Origin: Azoarcus sp.
GTDB taxonomy: Bacteria; Pseudomonadota; Gammaproteobacteria; Burkholderiales; Rhodocyclaceae
Assembly: GCA_031285365.1 (NCBI GenBank)
Contig: JAITWP010000045.1
Location: 1-9,154 of the forward strand
DNA length: 9,154 nucleotides
Direction of reading: 5' to 3'
Part shown: one piece after another, positions 1-7,223 of the stretch
Layout: every line of letters begins with the position of its first letter
How positions within the stretch are numbered: position 1 is the stretch's first letter
The notes under the pieces: model-generated
The model's input: the letters and a program-made list of their open reading frames with translations, nothing else
Told to the model about the DNA's origin: nothing
Database searches by the model: none
Position numbers and translations under genes: made by a program

Positions 1-626
1 CCCAGCGCATCTACGTCGGCAAGGAGTCCTCCCGCCACACCCTGCCGCAAGCCGACATCGCCCGCCTGATGGTCAAGCTGGCCCGCGCCGGGCATTCGCT
101 GGCGCGGCTCAAAGGAGGCGATGGTTATATCTTTGGCCGCGGCGGCGAGGACGTGCAGGCGCTGGCCGAGGCGTGCATCCCGTTCCGGGTCATCCCGGGA
201 CTGACGGCGGCGCAGGGCGCGGCGGCCTCCACCGGCATCCCGCTGACCCACCGCGACCACGCCAGCGCGCTGGTGCTGGCCACCGGCCACCGGCGCGGCG
301 ACCAGCAGCTGGGCATGGACTGGCCCATGCTGGCGCGGGCGCATCAAACCGTGGTGCTCTACATGGGCGTGAGCAACCTGCCCGAAATCTGCCATCAACT
401 CATCGCCCACGGCCTGCCCGCCAGCACGCCCGCCGCGCTGATCGAAAACGCCACCCTGCCCGAACAACGCTGCGTCACCGGCACGCTGACCGAACTGCCT
501 GGCCTGGCCGGGCAGCACCGGATACGCCCGCCCTGCCTCATCATGATCGGCGAAGTCGTCGCCGCGCGCCAGCCGCCGGTGGCGGCGCAAGAGCGCCCTG
601 TTACGGTCGCCAGCAATCCGGCGTAA
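1..626 (+). CDS. cobA: Uroporphyrinogen-III C-methyltransferase (SUMT / CysG C-terminal domain), 5' truncated
   Basis: The gene enters from the left edge (first full codon at 3, TAA at 624-626), leaving about 207 residues. SUMT transfers two methyls from S-adenosylmethionine to uroporphyrinogen III, giving precorrin-2 for siroheme or cobalamin; it is cytosolic. Family motifs are in order: RIYVGK near the edge, RLKGGD followed by YIFGRGGED, VIPGLTAA, GIPLTHRD, LYMGVSN, and LIMIGEVV near the end. The SAM-binding GGD...FGRGGE loop normally reads GGDPF; here it reads GGDGY, a mild oddity. About 50 N-terminal residues of the methyltransferase domain are missing. If more coding sequence precedes them it could be the C-terminal half of a trifunctional CysG, which cannot be decided here. 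The family call is firm; the choice between cobA and cysG is not. Confidence 0.93.
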   Translation, partial: QRIYVGKESSRHTLPQADIARLMVKLARAGHSLARLKGGDGYIFGRGGEDVQALAEACIPFRVIPGLTAAQGAAASTGIPLTHRDHASALVLATGHRRGDQQLGMDWPMLARAHQTVVLYMGVSNLPEICHQLIAHGLPASTPAALIENATLPEQRCVTGTLTELPGLAGQHRIRPPCLIMIGEVVAARQPPVAAQERPVTVASNPA

Positions 627-634
627 AAAATCAG

Positions 635-653
635 GACTGCCCGCGCGGCAGTC
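635..653. other. Small hairpin after the SUMT gene
   Basis: GACTGCC and GGCAGTC form a perfect 7-bp stem around a 5-nt loop, 9 bp after the SUMT stop codon. No T-tract follows, so it is not a canonical intrinsic terminator. It may act as an RNA 3'-end stabiliser or a weak terminator. Confidence 0.45.
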
Positions 654-659
654 ATTCCC

Positions 660-675
660 GGAAGCGCCCGCTTCC
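660..675. other. Second small inverted repeat before the MATE gene
   Basis: GGAAGCG and CGCTTCC are perfect 7-bp arms separated by only 2 bp. They overlap two direct copies of TTCCCGGAA (655-663 and 672-680). No T-tract follows. The two hairpins fill most of the spacer between the SUMT and MATE genes, so the transcripts could be separated here, but this is weak evidence. Confidence 0.35.
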
Positions 676-722
676 CGGAAAACAGGCTGCCGGAATACTG
701 ATCGCAGGGCACAATTGGCCCG

Positions 723-2084
723 GTGACTTTGCCTTCCGACCGCTCTCCCGCGCGCCCCGGCGATCTGCGCGCCATCGCCGTTCATGCCGGCACGGTGTTC
801 GTGGGGCAGATCGCGATCATGGGCTTTGGGGTGGTCGATACCATCGTCGCAGGCCGGCACTCGGCGCTGGCGCTGGCGGCGCTGGCGGTTGGGGGCGCGG
901 TGTTCGCCACCGTGTTCATTCCGCTCGTGGGACTGGTGCAGGCGCTGCTGCCCGTGTGGGCTGAAATGCGCGGCGCGCGGCGGCCCGCGGACATTGGCCC
1001 GTCGGTGCGGCAGGCGCTGTACGTCTGCGCGGCGGCCAGTGTGCTGGGCATGGCGTTGCTGTTGTATCCGGCGCCGCTGCTGCGCTGGACGCGGGTGCCG
1101 CCCGGCCTGCAACCCCTGGTGCTGGACTATCTGGCCGTAATCGCCTGGAGTCTGCCGGCGACGCTGCTGTTCCGCACTTTCAGCACGCTCAGCCAGGCGC
1201 TGGGCCTGCCCCGGCTGGTGACCTGGCTGCAGGTCGTGGCCCTGGCCGTGAAGCTGCCGCTGTCGATCTGGCTGACCTTTGGCGGCGCGGGCGTACCGGC
1301 GATGGGCGTGGTGGGCTGCGCATGGGCGACGTTCGTCATCAACCATCTGCTGCTTCTGCTGGCGCTCGCGCTGCTGCTCACCCAATCCCCGTATGCGCCG
1401 CTGGCGCTGTGGCGGCGCATGGAGCGTCCGCATCTGCCCACGCTGCGCGCCTTCGCGCGGCTGGGCATTCCGGCGGCGCTGAGCATGTTGTTTGAAGTGA
1501 CCTCGTTCACGCTGATGGCGCTGTTCATCGCCCGGCTGGGCGCCACGGCGGCGGCGGCGCACCAGATCGCGGCCAACATGGCGGCGCTGATGTTCCAGGT
1601 GCCCCTTTCCCTAGCCGTGGCCGCCGGTGCGCGCGTGAGCTACTGGCGCGGCGCGGGCGAGCAGACACACGCCGCGCGGCTGGCCTGGCAGTCGTTTCGC
1701 GCCGCCACATTGATGGGGGCCGCGCTGGCTGCCGCCGTTTTCATCGCCAGACCGGCGCTGGCCGCCATTTACACCGAGGATGGCGGCGTAGCCCGGCTGG
1801 CCGCCCGGTTGCTGGCCTGGGTGGCGCTGTACCACCTGGCCGACGCGGCGCAGACCGTGGCGGTGTTTTTGCTGCGCTGCTACCGCGTCACGCTGGCGCC
1901 GCTGCTGGTGTACAGCGTGCTGCTGTGGGGCGTGGGCCTGGCCGGCGGCTACCTGCTGGCCTACCAGGGCTTGCCGGGACTGCTGCCCGCCCAGCAATCC
2001 CCCGACGCTTTCTGGCAGGCCGCCGTCGTGGCGCTGATGCTGGTGGCGGCGGCGATGGGGGTGATGTTGCGGCGGGTCCGGTAG
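723..2084 (+). CDS. MATE-family multidrug/toxin efflux transporter
   Basis: This is a 453-residue inner-membrane protein, the usual length for MATE (NorM/DinF) transporters, which export organic cations, drugs or metabolites by Na+ or H+ antiport. The sequence is a succession of hydrophobic segments consistent with 12 helices in two similar halves. The first half carries the signature around D39 (VVDTIVAGR, then ALAALAVGG). The second half carries the equivalent motif around H280 (AAAHQIAANM, then VPLSLAVAAGARV). The start is GTG at 723; no in-frame ATG lies before the first helix and no clear Shine-Dalgarno precedes it, so the exact start is uncertain. The gene is very GC-rich. It follows SUMT by 96 bp on the same strand and ends 18 bp from the convergent aas copy 1 stop. 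Substrate cannot be deduced. Confidence 0.92.
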   Translation: MTLPSDRSPARPGDLRAIAVHAGTVFVGQIAIMGFGVVDTIVAGRHSALALAALAVGGAVFATVFIPLVGLVQALLPVWAEMRGARRPADIGPSVRQALYVCAAASVLGMALLLYPAPLLRWTRVPPGLQPLVLDYLAVIAWSLPATLLFRTFSTLSQALGLPRLVTWLQVVALAVKLPLSIWLTFGGAGVPAMGVVGCAWATFVINHLLLLLALALLLTQSPYAPLALWRRMERPHLPTLRAFARLGIPAALSMLFEVTSFTLMALFIARLGATAAAAHQIAANMAALMFQVPLSLAVAAGARVSYWRGAGEQTHAARLAWQSFRAATLMGAALAAAVFIARPALAAIYTEDGGVARLAARLLAWVALYHLADAAQTVAVFLLRCYRVTLAPLLVYSVLLWGVGLAGGYLLAYQGLPGLLPAQQSPDAFWQAAVVALMLVAAAMGVMLRRVR

Positions 2085-2109
2085 GCCTGCAACCCGTCCC
2101 GTTCAGGCC
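2084..2109. other. Inverted repeat between convergent genes
   Basis: GGCCTG (2084-2089) and CAGGCC (2104-2109) pair across a 14-nt loop and span the whole gap between the MATE stop and the aas copy 1 stop. It could give a shared RNA 3' end for the two converging transcripts. There is no T-tract on either strand and the arms are short, so this is only a candidate. Confidence 0.3.
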
Positions 2110-4301
2110 GCCTGCGCCATCTGTTTGAGCGTAACGTAATCGGTTTTCCCGCTGCCCAGCATGGGCAGTTCGGCCACGCGCACGATTTTGCGCGGCACGG
2201 CCAGTTCAGACATGCCCAGACGGCGCGCGGCCACCAGCAGCGTGGCGCGGTGCAGCCGGGCGTCGGTGGTGAACAGCACCAGCGCCTCGCCCTTGCTCGC
2301 GTCGGGCCGGCTGCTGGCGGCGTGCAGCGCGCCGGGCGCGGCGCTGCAGGCCAGTTTTTCCACCGCTTCCAGGCTCACCATTTCACCGGCCACCTTGGCG
2401 AAACGCTTGACCCGTCCAACGATGCGCACGAAACCGTCGCTGTCGACCTCCACGATGTCGCCGGTCTCGTACCAGCCCGGCCCTTCGCTCGAAGCGGGCG
2501 TTTGCAGCACGCCGGGGTTATCCGCCTTCAGATAGCCGCTCATCACATTGGGGCCGTGCACATGCAACAGTCCTCCGTGTTCAACGCCGGGGACGGGATG
2601 CAGGCGATACTTGATGCCGGGCAGAAATTGACCCACGGTTCCGCTGCGATAGGCCATGGGGGTGTTCACCGCAATGACCGGTGCGGTTTCGGTTGCGCCG
2701 TAGCCTTCCAGGATGCGGATGCCGAACTTCTCGAACCACTGCTCACGTACCGCCGGGGAGAGTTTTTCCGCACCGGAAACCGCGTAGCGCAGGCGATAGA
2801 AGTCATAAGGATGTGCGTGGCGCGCGTAATTGCCGAGGAAGGTGCTCGTACCGAACAACACCGTGCAGGCGCGATCGTAGGCCAGTTCCGGAATCACCCG
2901 GTAATGCAGCGGAGAGGGGTACAGAAAAACGCTTGCACCCGTGAGGAGCGGCAATAGCGTCCCCCCAGTGAGGCCGAAGGAATGGAAAATGGGAAGCACA
3001 TTCAATATGCGGTCACCGCGCGAAATGTCGATAATGGCGCGGATTTGCGCAATATTGGCGAGGATGGCGCGATGAGAGAGCACCACTCCCTTGGGTTTGC
3101 CTTCGGAACCCGAGGTGAAGAGCACCACCGCCGCGTCCTCGGGGTTGGGCCCGACTTCCACCTGGTGCGGAAACCAGAGCGCCCAACACATCAGCCAGAG
3201 TTTGTCACGAAAAGTCATCTCTTCGCGCAACTCTTCAAGATAGACGATGCGCTCCAGCCCCGCCAGGGCGGCGAGCTTATCGGCAAGCTTCGCCTGTTCG
3301 ATGAAAGCGCGGGAAGTTATCAGGGTACGGATCTGGGCGGCATCACACGCGGCCTGCATTCCATCGACGCCCGCCGTGTAGTTGAGCATTGCCGGGACTC
3401 TCCCGTGCGCGGAAAGACCGAAGAAAAGGGCAAGGGTCGGCGTCATGTTGGGCAGGAGTATGCCGACCCTTTCGGCGGGTTCGGTAATCCGTCCGGCCAG
3501 CCGCCCGAGGGCGAGGGCCATCTTCAACAGGTGTTGATAGGTGAGTTCCTTCTGCTTGATGTCTTCCACGATGCGTCGACGGCGGCCGTGGATGCTGATC
3601 GCGTTGCACAATGCGCCGTAGAGCGTGTGCTGATGCGGTTGCGCCAACGCCATCTCCTGCATCAGACGTCGCATGGCTTCGCCTGATTTCTGACGACGTA
3701 TCTTGCCATTTGGGGCTTCCGGATTAGGCAGTGTCGTAGGCGGCAGTATCGTAAGTGTCACAGGAGGGAAAAATTTCCGTTGCCAGTGGGACATTTTTGA
3801 AAAATAGCTGCGACTCAGTCCGTCCAGTCGTACCGGCAAAATGGTTGCACCGGTTTTCACTGCCACGAAGGCGGGCCCCTCATAGACTTTCATCAGCGCC
3901 CCGGTCAGGGTGATTCGCCCTTCCGGGAAAATCACGACCGGGCGTCCGGATTCGAGCAACCGGACGATCTGCTTTACCGCCATTGGATTGCCGGGATCAA
4001 TCGACAGGTAGTCCGTCAATATATTCAGGCAGAACCTCCATAACGGACGCCTCACATATTCGGTGTGTATGACGAATACCGGTTTTTTGATCGGCAAAAA
4101 GAGCCACAGCAAAATGCCGTCGAGAAAGGACTCATGGTTGGCAATCACCAGCAGGCGCGAATGTTGCCCGTTTGCTGCTGTCAGGGCTTCATCCATCCCC
4201 CGTACCTGCACGCGAAAAAACAACCGAGCCAGACCGCGCCACAGAACACGCACAACCGCGCGGATGATGGTTTTTGAAAGACTTGTGTTTGTCATGTCCA
4301 T
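2103..4301 (-). CDS. aas: Aas copy 1: bifunctional acyl-ACP synthetase / 2-acylglycerophosphoethanolamine acyltransferase
   Basis: At 732 residues this is full length (E. coli Aas is 719). Aas activates free fatty acids onto ACP with ATP and transfers the acyl chain to position 1 of lysophospholipids, repairing phosphatidylethanolamine at the inner membrane. The N-terminal PlsC-like domain has the catalytic HX4D at H56-D61 and FPEGR at 125-129. The AMP-forming domain has TSGSEGKPKG at 396-405, EGYGATET at 532-539, a TGD motif in GWYETGD, and the C-terminal catalytic lysine K719 in LGSGK. ATG at 4301 is used; a second ATG lies two codons on, and neither has a Shine-Dalgarno. It follows arsR copy 1 by 64 bp with a terminator-like hairpin between. 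It is about three-quarters identical to the second copy at 5008-7203. No LplT transporter domain or gene accompanies it. Confidence 0.95.
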   Translation of the reverse strand: MDMTNTSLSKTIIRAVVRVLWRGLARLFFRVQVRGMDEALTAANGQHSRLLVIANHESFLDGILLWLFLPIKKPVFVIHTEYVRRPLWRFCLNILTDYLSIDPGNPMAVKQIVRLLESGRPVVIFPEGRITLTGALMKVYEGPAFVAVKTGATILPVRLDGLSRSYFSKMSHWQRKFFPPVTLTILPPTTLPNPEAPNGKIRRQKSGEAMRRLMQEMALAQPHQHTLYGALCNAISIHGRRRRIVEDIKQKELTYQHLLKMALALGRLAGRITEPAERVGILLPNMTPTLALFFGLSAHGRVPAMLNYTAGVDGMQAACDAAQIRTLITSRAFIEQAKLADKLAALAGLERIVYLEELREEMTFRDKLWLMCWALWFPHQVEVGPNPEDAAVVLFTSGSEGKPKGVVLSHRAILANIAQIRAIIDISRGDRILNVLPIFHSFGLTGGTLLPLLTGASVFLYPSPLHYRVIPELAYDRACTVLFGTSTFLGNYARHAHPYDFYRLRYAVSGAEKLSPAVREQWFEKFGIRILEGYGATETAPVIAVNTPMAYRSGTVGQFLPGIKYRLHPVPGVEHGGLLHVHGPNVMSGYLKADNPGVLQTPASSEGPGWYETGDIVEVDSDGFVRIVGRVKRFAKVAGEMVSLEAVEKLACSAAPGALHAASSRPDASKGEALVLFTTDARLHRATLLVAARRLGMSELAVPRKIVRVAELPMLGSGKTDYVTLKQMAQAA

Positions 4302-4321
4302 GATTTTCGATATGTTTGATC

Positions 4322-4347
4322 AAAAAATAGCCTTCAACTGTGAAGGC
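4322..4347 (-). terminator. Terminator-like hairpin between arsR copy 1 and aas copy 1 (possible attenuator)
   Basis: Read on the minus strand, GCCTTCA-CAGT-TGAAGGC forms a 7-bp stem with a 4-nt loop, followed by TA and six T (4327-4322). This is a textbook intrinsic terminator. It lies just after the arsR stop and ends 20 nt before the aas ATG, so it would stop most arsR transcripts before aas unless read through. A short A-run upstream on the minus strand means it could also work on the plus strand. The same arrangement occurs before aas copy 2. Confidence 0.75.
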
Positions 4348-4365
4348 CGGAGTTTTTGCCTGTTT

Positions 4366-4683
4366 TCAGCAATTGTGTTGCACATAGTCGAGCACGTTAC
4401 CAAATGTTTCTTCCAGCCAGCTCCGGTTGATCCAGAACCAGACTTCCTTGCCGATTTTTTCCGAATGCAGCACGTTCGCTTCATGAAGGATCTTGAGGTG
4501 ATGCGATACCGTGGAGCGGGCCAGCGTCGAGACGGAGGCAATCTGGCTGACATTGAGGCGCTCGCCCTTGTCGAACAGCAGCAGGATGCGCTGGCGGTGT
4601 TCGTCGCCCAGAGCCGAGAACACACGAGCCAGCGGTTGCCACTCGGGAGGGATGGAAGAGGTGTCTTTGCCGTAGAGTTTCAT
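4366..4683 (-). CDS. ArsR-family winged-helix repressor, copy 1
   Basis: This is a 105-residue DNA-binding protein of the ArsR/SmtB type, normally a dimeric repressor. A core of LARVFSALGDEHRQRILLLF (18-37) leads to the helix-turn-helix. The recognition helix is about 54-67 (LARSTVSHHLKILH) and a beta wing about 73-85 (KIGKEVWFWI). The metal-binding cysteine pair of the classical alpha-3 site is absent; the only cysteine is the last residue, C105. An upstream TTG at 4719 would extend the protein by 12 residues. I prefer ATG 4683, because the TTG is the -35 box of a good promoter and the homology begins after the ATG. It precedes aas by 64 bp and probably represses itself, and aas through read-through, at the palindrome over its start. 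It differs from copy 2 at 18 of 105 positions. Confidence 0.92.
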   Translation of the reverse strand: MKLYGKDTSSIPPEWQPLARVFSALGDEHRQRILLLFDKGERLNVSQIASVSTLARSTVSHHLKILHEANVLHSEKIGKEVWFWINRSWLEETFGNVLDYVQHNC

Positions 4684-4710
4684 GTCGATAAGTTTAGGTA
4701 TATCGACATG
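4681..4710. promoter_or_regulatory. Perfect inverted repeat, probable ArsR operator
   Basis: CATGTCGATA (4681-4690) and TATCGACATG (4701-4710) are perfect 10-bp arms separated by 10 bp, so the half-site centres are about two helical turns apart. The repeat covers the -10 box, the predicted transcription start and the arsR start codon. A dimeric repressor bound here would block the promoter. Assignment to the ArsR encoded just downstream is inferred from position. Confidence 0.7.
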
Positions 4711-4719
4711 ACAGGTCAA
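4684..4719 (-). promoter_or_regulatory. Promoter of arsR copy 1, predicted leaderless start
   Basis: On the minus strand TTGACC (4719-4714), a 17-bp spacer and TAAACT (4696-4691) make a good sigma70-type promoter. The arsR ATG begins at 4683, only 7 nt beyond the -10 box, so the predicted start point falls at or next to the A of ATG and leaves no room for a Shine-Dalgarno. Copy 2 has the same spacing throughout. The -35 box lies 11 bp from the end of the neighbouring repeat element. Confidence 0.65.
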
Positions 4720-4730
4720 GAGAAATATTT

Positions 4731-4992
4731 ACTCCCTCCATCAGCCGCCTTCCTACTCCTTCCGTCACCCGCTTTCGCGGGTGCCACCTTCCTCAAGAGG
4801 AAGGCTTTATGTTTGCGCGCTTCGCGCGGTTGGAAAAGCGAAACGAGCGGTTTGAGCGCACTGGTGGGTTTCCCTCCGCGCCGAAGGCGCGCTGACTCTA
4901 TAGCCTTCCTCTTGAGGAAGGTGGCCCGCCGAAGGCGGGTCGGAAGGAGTAAAAAAGTGTCAGCCGCGCTACGCGCGGCTGACGGAGGGAGT
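4731..4992. repeat. Large imperfect palindrome of nested hairpins (REP/BIME- or MITE-like element)
   Basis: The two outer ends match as inverted repeats: positions 4731-4747 against 4976-4992 with one mismatch, 4754-4763 against 4941-4950 perfectly, and 4784-4806 against 4902-4924 perfectly over 23 bp. Within this frame sit small hairpins: 4767-4782, 4816-4828, 4877-4891, 4925-4939, and 4959-4983 with an 11-bp stem and a 3-nt loop. Several have GAA or TTC triloops. No protein is supported. It exactly fills the space between the two arsR-aas modules, starting 15 bp after the aas copy 2 stop and ending 11 bp before the arsR copy 1 -35 box. I see no clear target-site duplication. A non-autonomous mobile repeat is most likely; it could also terminate aas copy 2 transcripts. 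Confidence 0.85.
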
Positions 4993-5007
4993 GCCAAGCG
5001 AAAGAAA

Positions 5008-7203
5008 TCAAGCGTCTGCCGCCATACGCCTCAAGGTGGCATGATCGATTTTGCCCGACCCCAGCATCGGTATCGCACCCACTGGCACGACTTTCCTTGG
5101 TACGGCCAGGTCGGAGACACCCAGTTGTTGCGCTGCTTTTTGGAGACTCGCGCGGGTGATCTGTTCATCGGTGGTGAAGAGCACCAGTGCCTCGCCTCTG
5201 CTTTCGTCGGGCTGACAGGAGGCGGCGTGAGTCCCGTCTGGTGAAATTGACTGTGCCAGTTTTTCCACCGTTTCCATGGCCACCATCTCACCGGCCACTT
5301 TGGCGAAACGCTTGACCCGACCAACGATGAATACGAAACCGTCGCTGTCGACTTCTACGATGTCACCGGTATCGTACCAACCCAATCCTTCGGACGTTTC
5401 GGGCGCTTGCAGCACACCGGGATTGTCTGCCTTCAGATAACCGCTCATCACGTTGGGGCCTCGTACGTGCAATACCCCTCCACGCTCGATGCCGGGAACG
5501 GGCTCCAGGCGATGCTCGATGCCGGGCAGGAATTGACCCACGCTTCCGCTACGATAGGCCATCGGGGTGCATATCGTGATGACTGGTGCGGTTTCAGTTG
5601 CGCCGTAGCCTTCCAGGATGCGAATACCAAACTTCTCGAACCATTTCTCTCGTACCGCCGGGGAGAGTTTTTCCGCGCCGGAAACGACATAGCGCAAGCG
5701 GTAAAAATCGTAAGGATGCGCGCAGCGTGCGTAATTGCCGAGGAAGGTGTTCGTACCGAACATCACCGTGCAGGCGCGTTCGTAGGCCAGTTCCGGAATC
5801 ACGCGGTAATGTAGCGGTGAAGGGTACAGGAAGACGCTTGCGCCCGAGAGGAGCGGCAAAAGGGCTCCCGCAGTGAGACCAAAGGAATGGTAAATGGGCA
5901 GTACCTCCATTACACGGTCAGAGCGTGTAATGTCGAGAACGGCACAGAATTGCGCGATGTTGGAGAGGATGGCGCGATGCGAGAGCACCACTCCCTTGGG
6001 TTTGCCCTCGGAACCCGAAGTGAAGAGCACAACCGCCGTGTCCTCGGAGCTTGCCTCGACCTGCACCCAGCGCGGAAACCGTAGCGCCCCCATCAGCCAG
6101 AGTTTGTCGCCAAAGGTTATCTCCTGGCGCATATCTTCGAGATAGGCGATGCGGGTCAACCCCGTCAGGGCTTCGAGTCTGCTGGCAAGCTTCGCCTGTT
6201 CGACGAAGGCACGGGAAGTTATCAGGGTATGGATCTGGGCGGCGTCGCACGCGGTCTGCATTCCCTCGACGCCCGCCGTGTAGTTGAGCATCGCCGGGAT
6301 TCTTCCGAGCGCGGAGAGACCGAAGAAAGTGGCAAGGGTCGATGCCATGTTGGGCAGGAGCAATCCCACGGTCTCACCGGGGTCAGTGATTCGTTCAGCC
6401 AGCCGTCCGTGGATGAGGGCCATCTTCAGAAAATCCTTGTAGGAGTATTCCTCCTGCTGGATGTCTTCTATGACACGGCGACCGCGCCCATGAACCTCCA
6501 TTGCGTCGCACAGCGCGGTGTAAAGCGTGCGGCGAGGCGACTGCGCCAGCGCCATTTCCTGCATCAGGCGACGCAGTGCTTCGCCCAATTTTTGATGGCG
6601 CACCTTGGCACTGGGAGCTTCCGGTACAGGCAATGTCGTGGTCGGAAACACCGTGAGCGTGACCCGCGGAAAGAGTTTTCGCGGCCAATTGGTCATTTTT
6701 GAGAAATAGCTGTGGCTCAAACCATCCAGCCTCACCGGCAACAGGGTTGCGCCGGTTTTTTCCGCCACGAAGGCCGGTCCTTCATAGACCTTCATCAACG
6801 CCCCGGTCATGGTGATCCGTCCTTCCGGGAAAACCACGACGGGCCGTCCGGATTTGAGCAACTGAACGACGTGTTTTACCCCCATTGGATTGCTCGGAGC
6901 AATCGACATGTATTCGCCCAGCATTTCCAGGGTGAACCGGTATAGCGGACGTTTCAAGTACTCGGTGTGTACGATGAACACCGGCTTTTTGATAGGCAGG
7001 AACAGTCCCAGCAAAATACCGTCGAGAAAGGATTCATGGTTTGAGATGATCAGCAGACGTGGATGTTGTCCGTTTGTTGCCGCCAGGGCTTCATTTATCC
7101 CCTCTACCTGCACGCGGAAAAGCAGCTTGGCCAGGGCGCGCAGCAGAACGCGCACAACCGGGCGGAACATGCTTTTCACAGGACTTGGATTTGTCATATT
7201 CAT
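5008..7203 (-). CDS. aas: Aas copy 2: bifunctional acyl-ACP synthetase / 2-acylglycerophosphoethanolamine acyltransferase
   Basis: This 731-residue paralogue of the neighbouring Aas has every catalytic element intact: HX4D at H56-D61, FPEGR near 125, TSGSEGKPKG near 395, EGYGATET near 531, TGD in GWYDTGD, and the terminal lysine K718 in LGSGK. The only length difference I see from copy 1 is one residue after WLM near 371. The role is the same: ATP-dependent acylation of lysophospholipids at the inner membrane through an ACP-bound intermediate. The start is ATG 7203, with a second ATG two codons on; the nearest AGGA is too far upstream (about 13 nt) to decide between them. It follows arsR copy 2 by 76 bp with a hairpin and T-tract between. 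Both copies look functional, so different expression or substrate preference is plausible. Confidence 0.95.
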   Translation of the reverse strand: MNMTNPSPVKSMFRPVVRVLLRALAKLLFRVQVEGINEALAATNGQHPRLLIISNHESFLDGILLGLFLPIKKPVFIVHTEYLKRPLYRFTLEMLGEYMSIAPSNPMGVKHVVQLLKSGRPVVVFPEGRITMTGALMKVYEGPAFVAEKTGATLLPVRLDGLSHSYFSKMTNWPRKLFPRVTLTVFPTTTLPVPEAPSAKVRHQKLGEALRRLMQEMALAQSPRRTLYTALCDAMEVHGRGRRVIEDIQQEEYSYKDFLKMALIHGRLAERITDPGETVGLLLPNMASTLATFFGLSALGRIPAMLNYTAGVEGMQTACDAAQIHTLITSRAFVEQAKLASRLEALTGLTRIAYLEDMRQEITFGDKLWLMGALRFPRWVQVEASSEDTAVVLFTSGSEGKPKGVVLSHRAILSNIAQFCAVLDITRSDRVMEVLPIYHSFGLTAGALLPLLSGASVFLYPSPLHYRVIPELAYERACTVMFGTNTFLGNYARCAHPYDFYRLRYVVSGAEKLSPAVREKWFEKFGIRILEGYGATETAPVITICTPMAYRSGSVGQFLPGIEHRLEPVPGIERGGVLHVRGPNVMSGYLKADNPGVLQAPETSEGLGWYDTGDIVEVDSDGFVFIVGRVKRFAKVAGEMVAMETVEKLAQSISPDGTHAASCQPDESRGEALVLFTTDEQITRASLQKAAQQLGVSDLAVPRKVVPVGAIPMLGSGKIDHATLRRMAADA

Positions 7204-7223
7204 AAATTTCGATATGTTCCTGC

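Noticed and set aside
173..964. Open frame of 263 codons overlapping the SUMT and MATE genes in another frame
   Set aside because: Arg/Pro/Ala-rich translation typical of a GC-rich shadow frame; it overlaps two genes with clear family motifs.
723..2084. The MATE transporter as a replacement for LplT, the lysophospholipid flippase usually paired with aas
   Set aside because: It is convergent with aas, not co-transcribed, and has ordinary MATE signatures; adjacency alone does not support it.
4288..4318. Second ArsR site at the aas copy 1 start (GTCATGTCC and TCGATATG resemble parts of the operator)
   Set aside because: The pieces are not arranged as an inverted repeat with the operator spacing, and part of the similarity lies in coding sequence.
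4716..4997. Minus-strand open frame of 93 codons within the palindromic element
   Set aside because: It is made almost entirely of hairpin repeat sequence with no protein-like pattern; open by composition only.
4063..5244. Long plus-strand open frame (393 codons) across aas copy 1, arsR copy 1 and the repeat element
   Set aside because: It is antisense to two well-supported genes, crosses a palindromic repeat, and its translation resembles no family I recognise.
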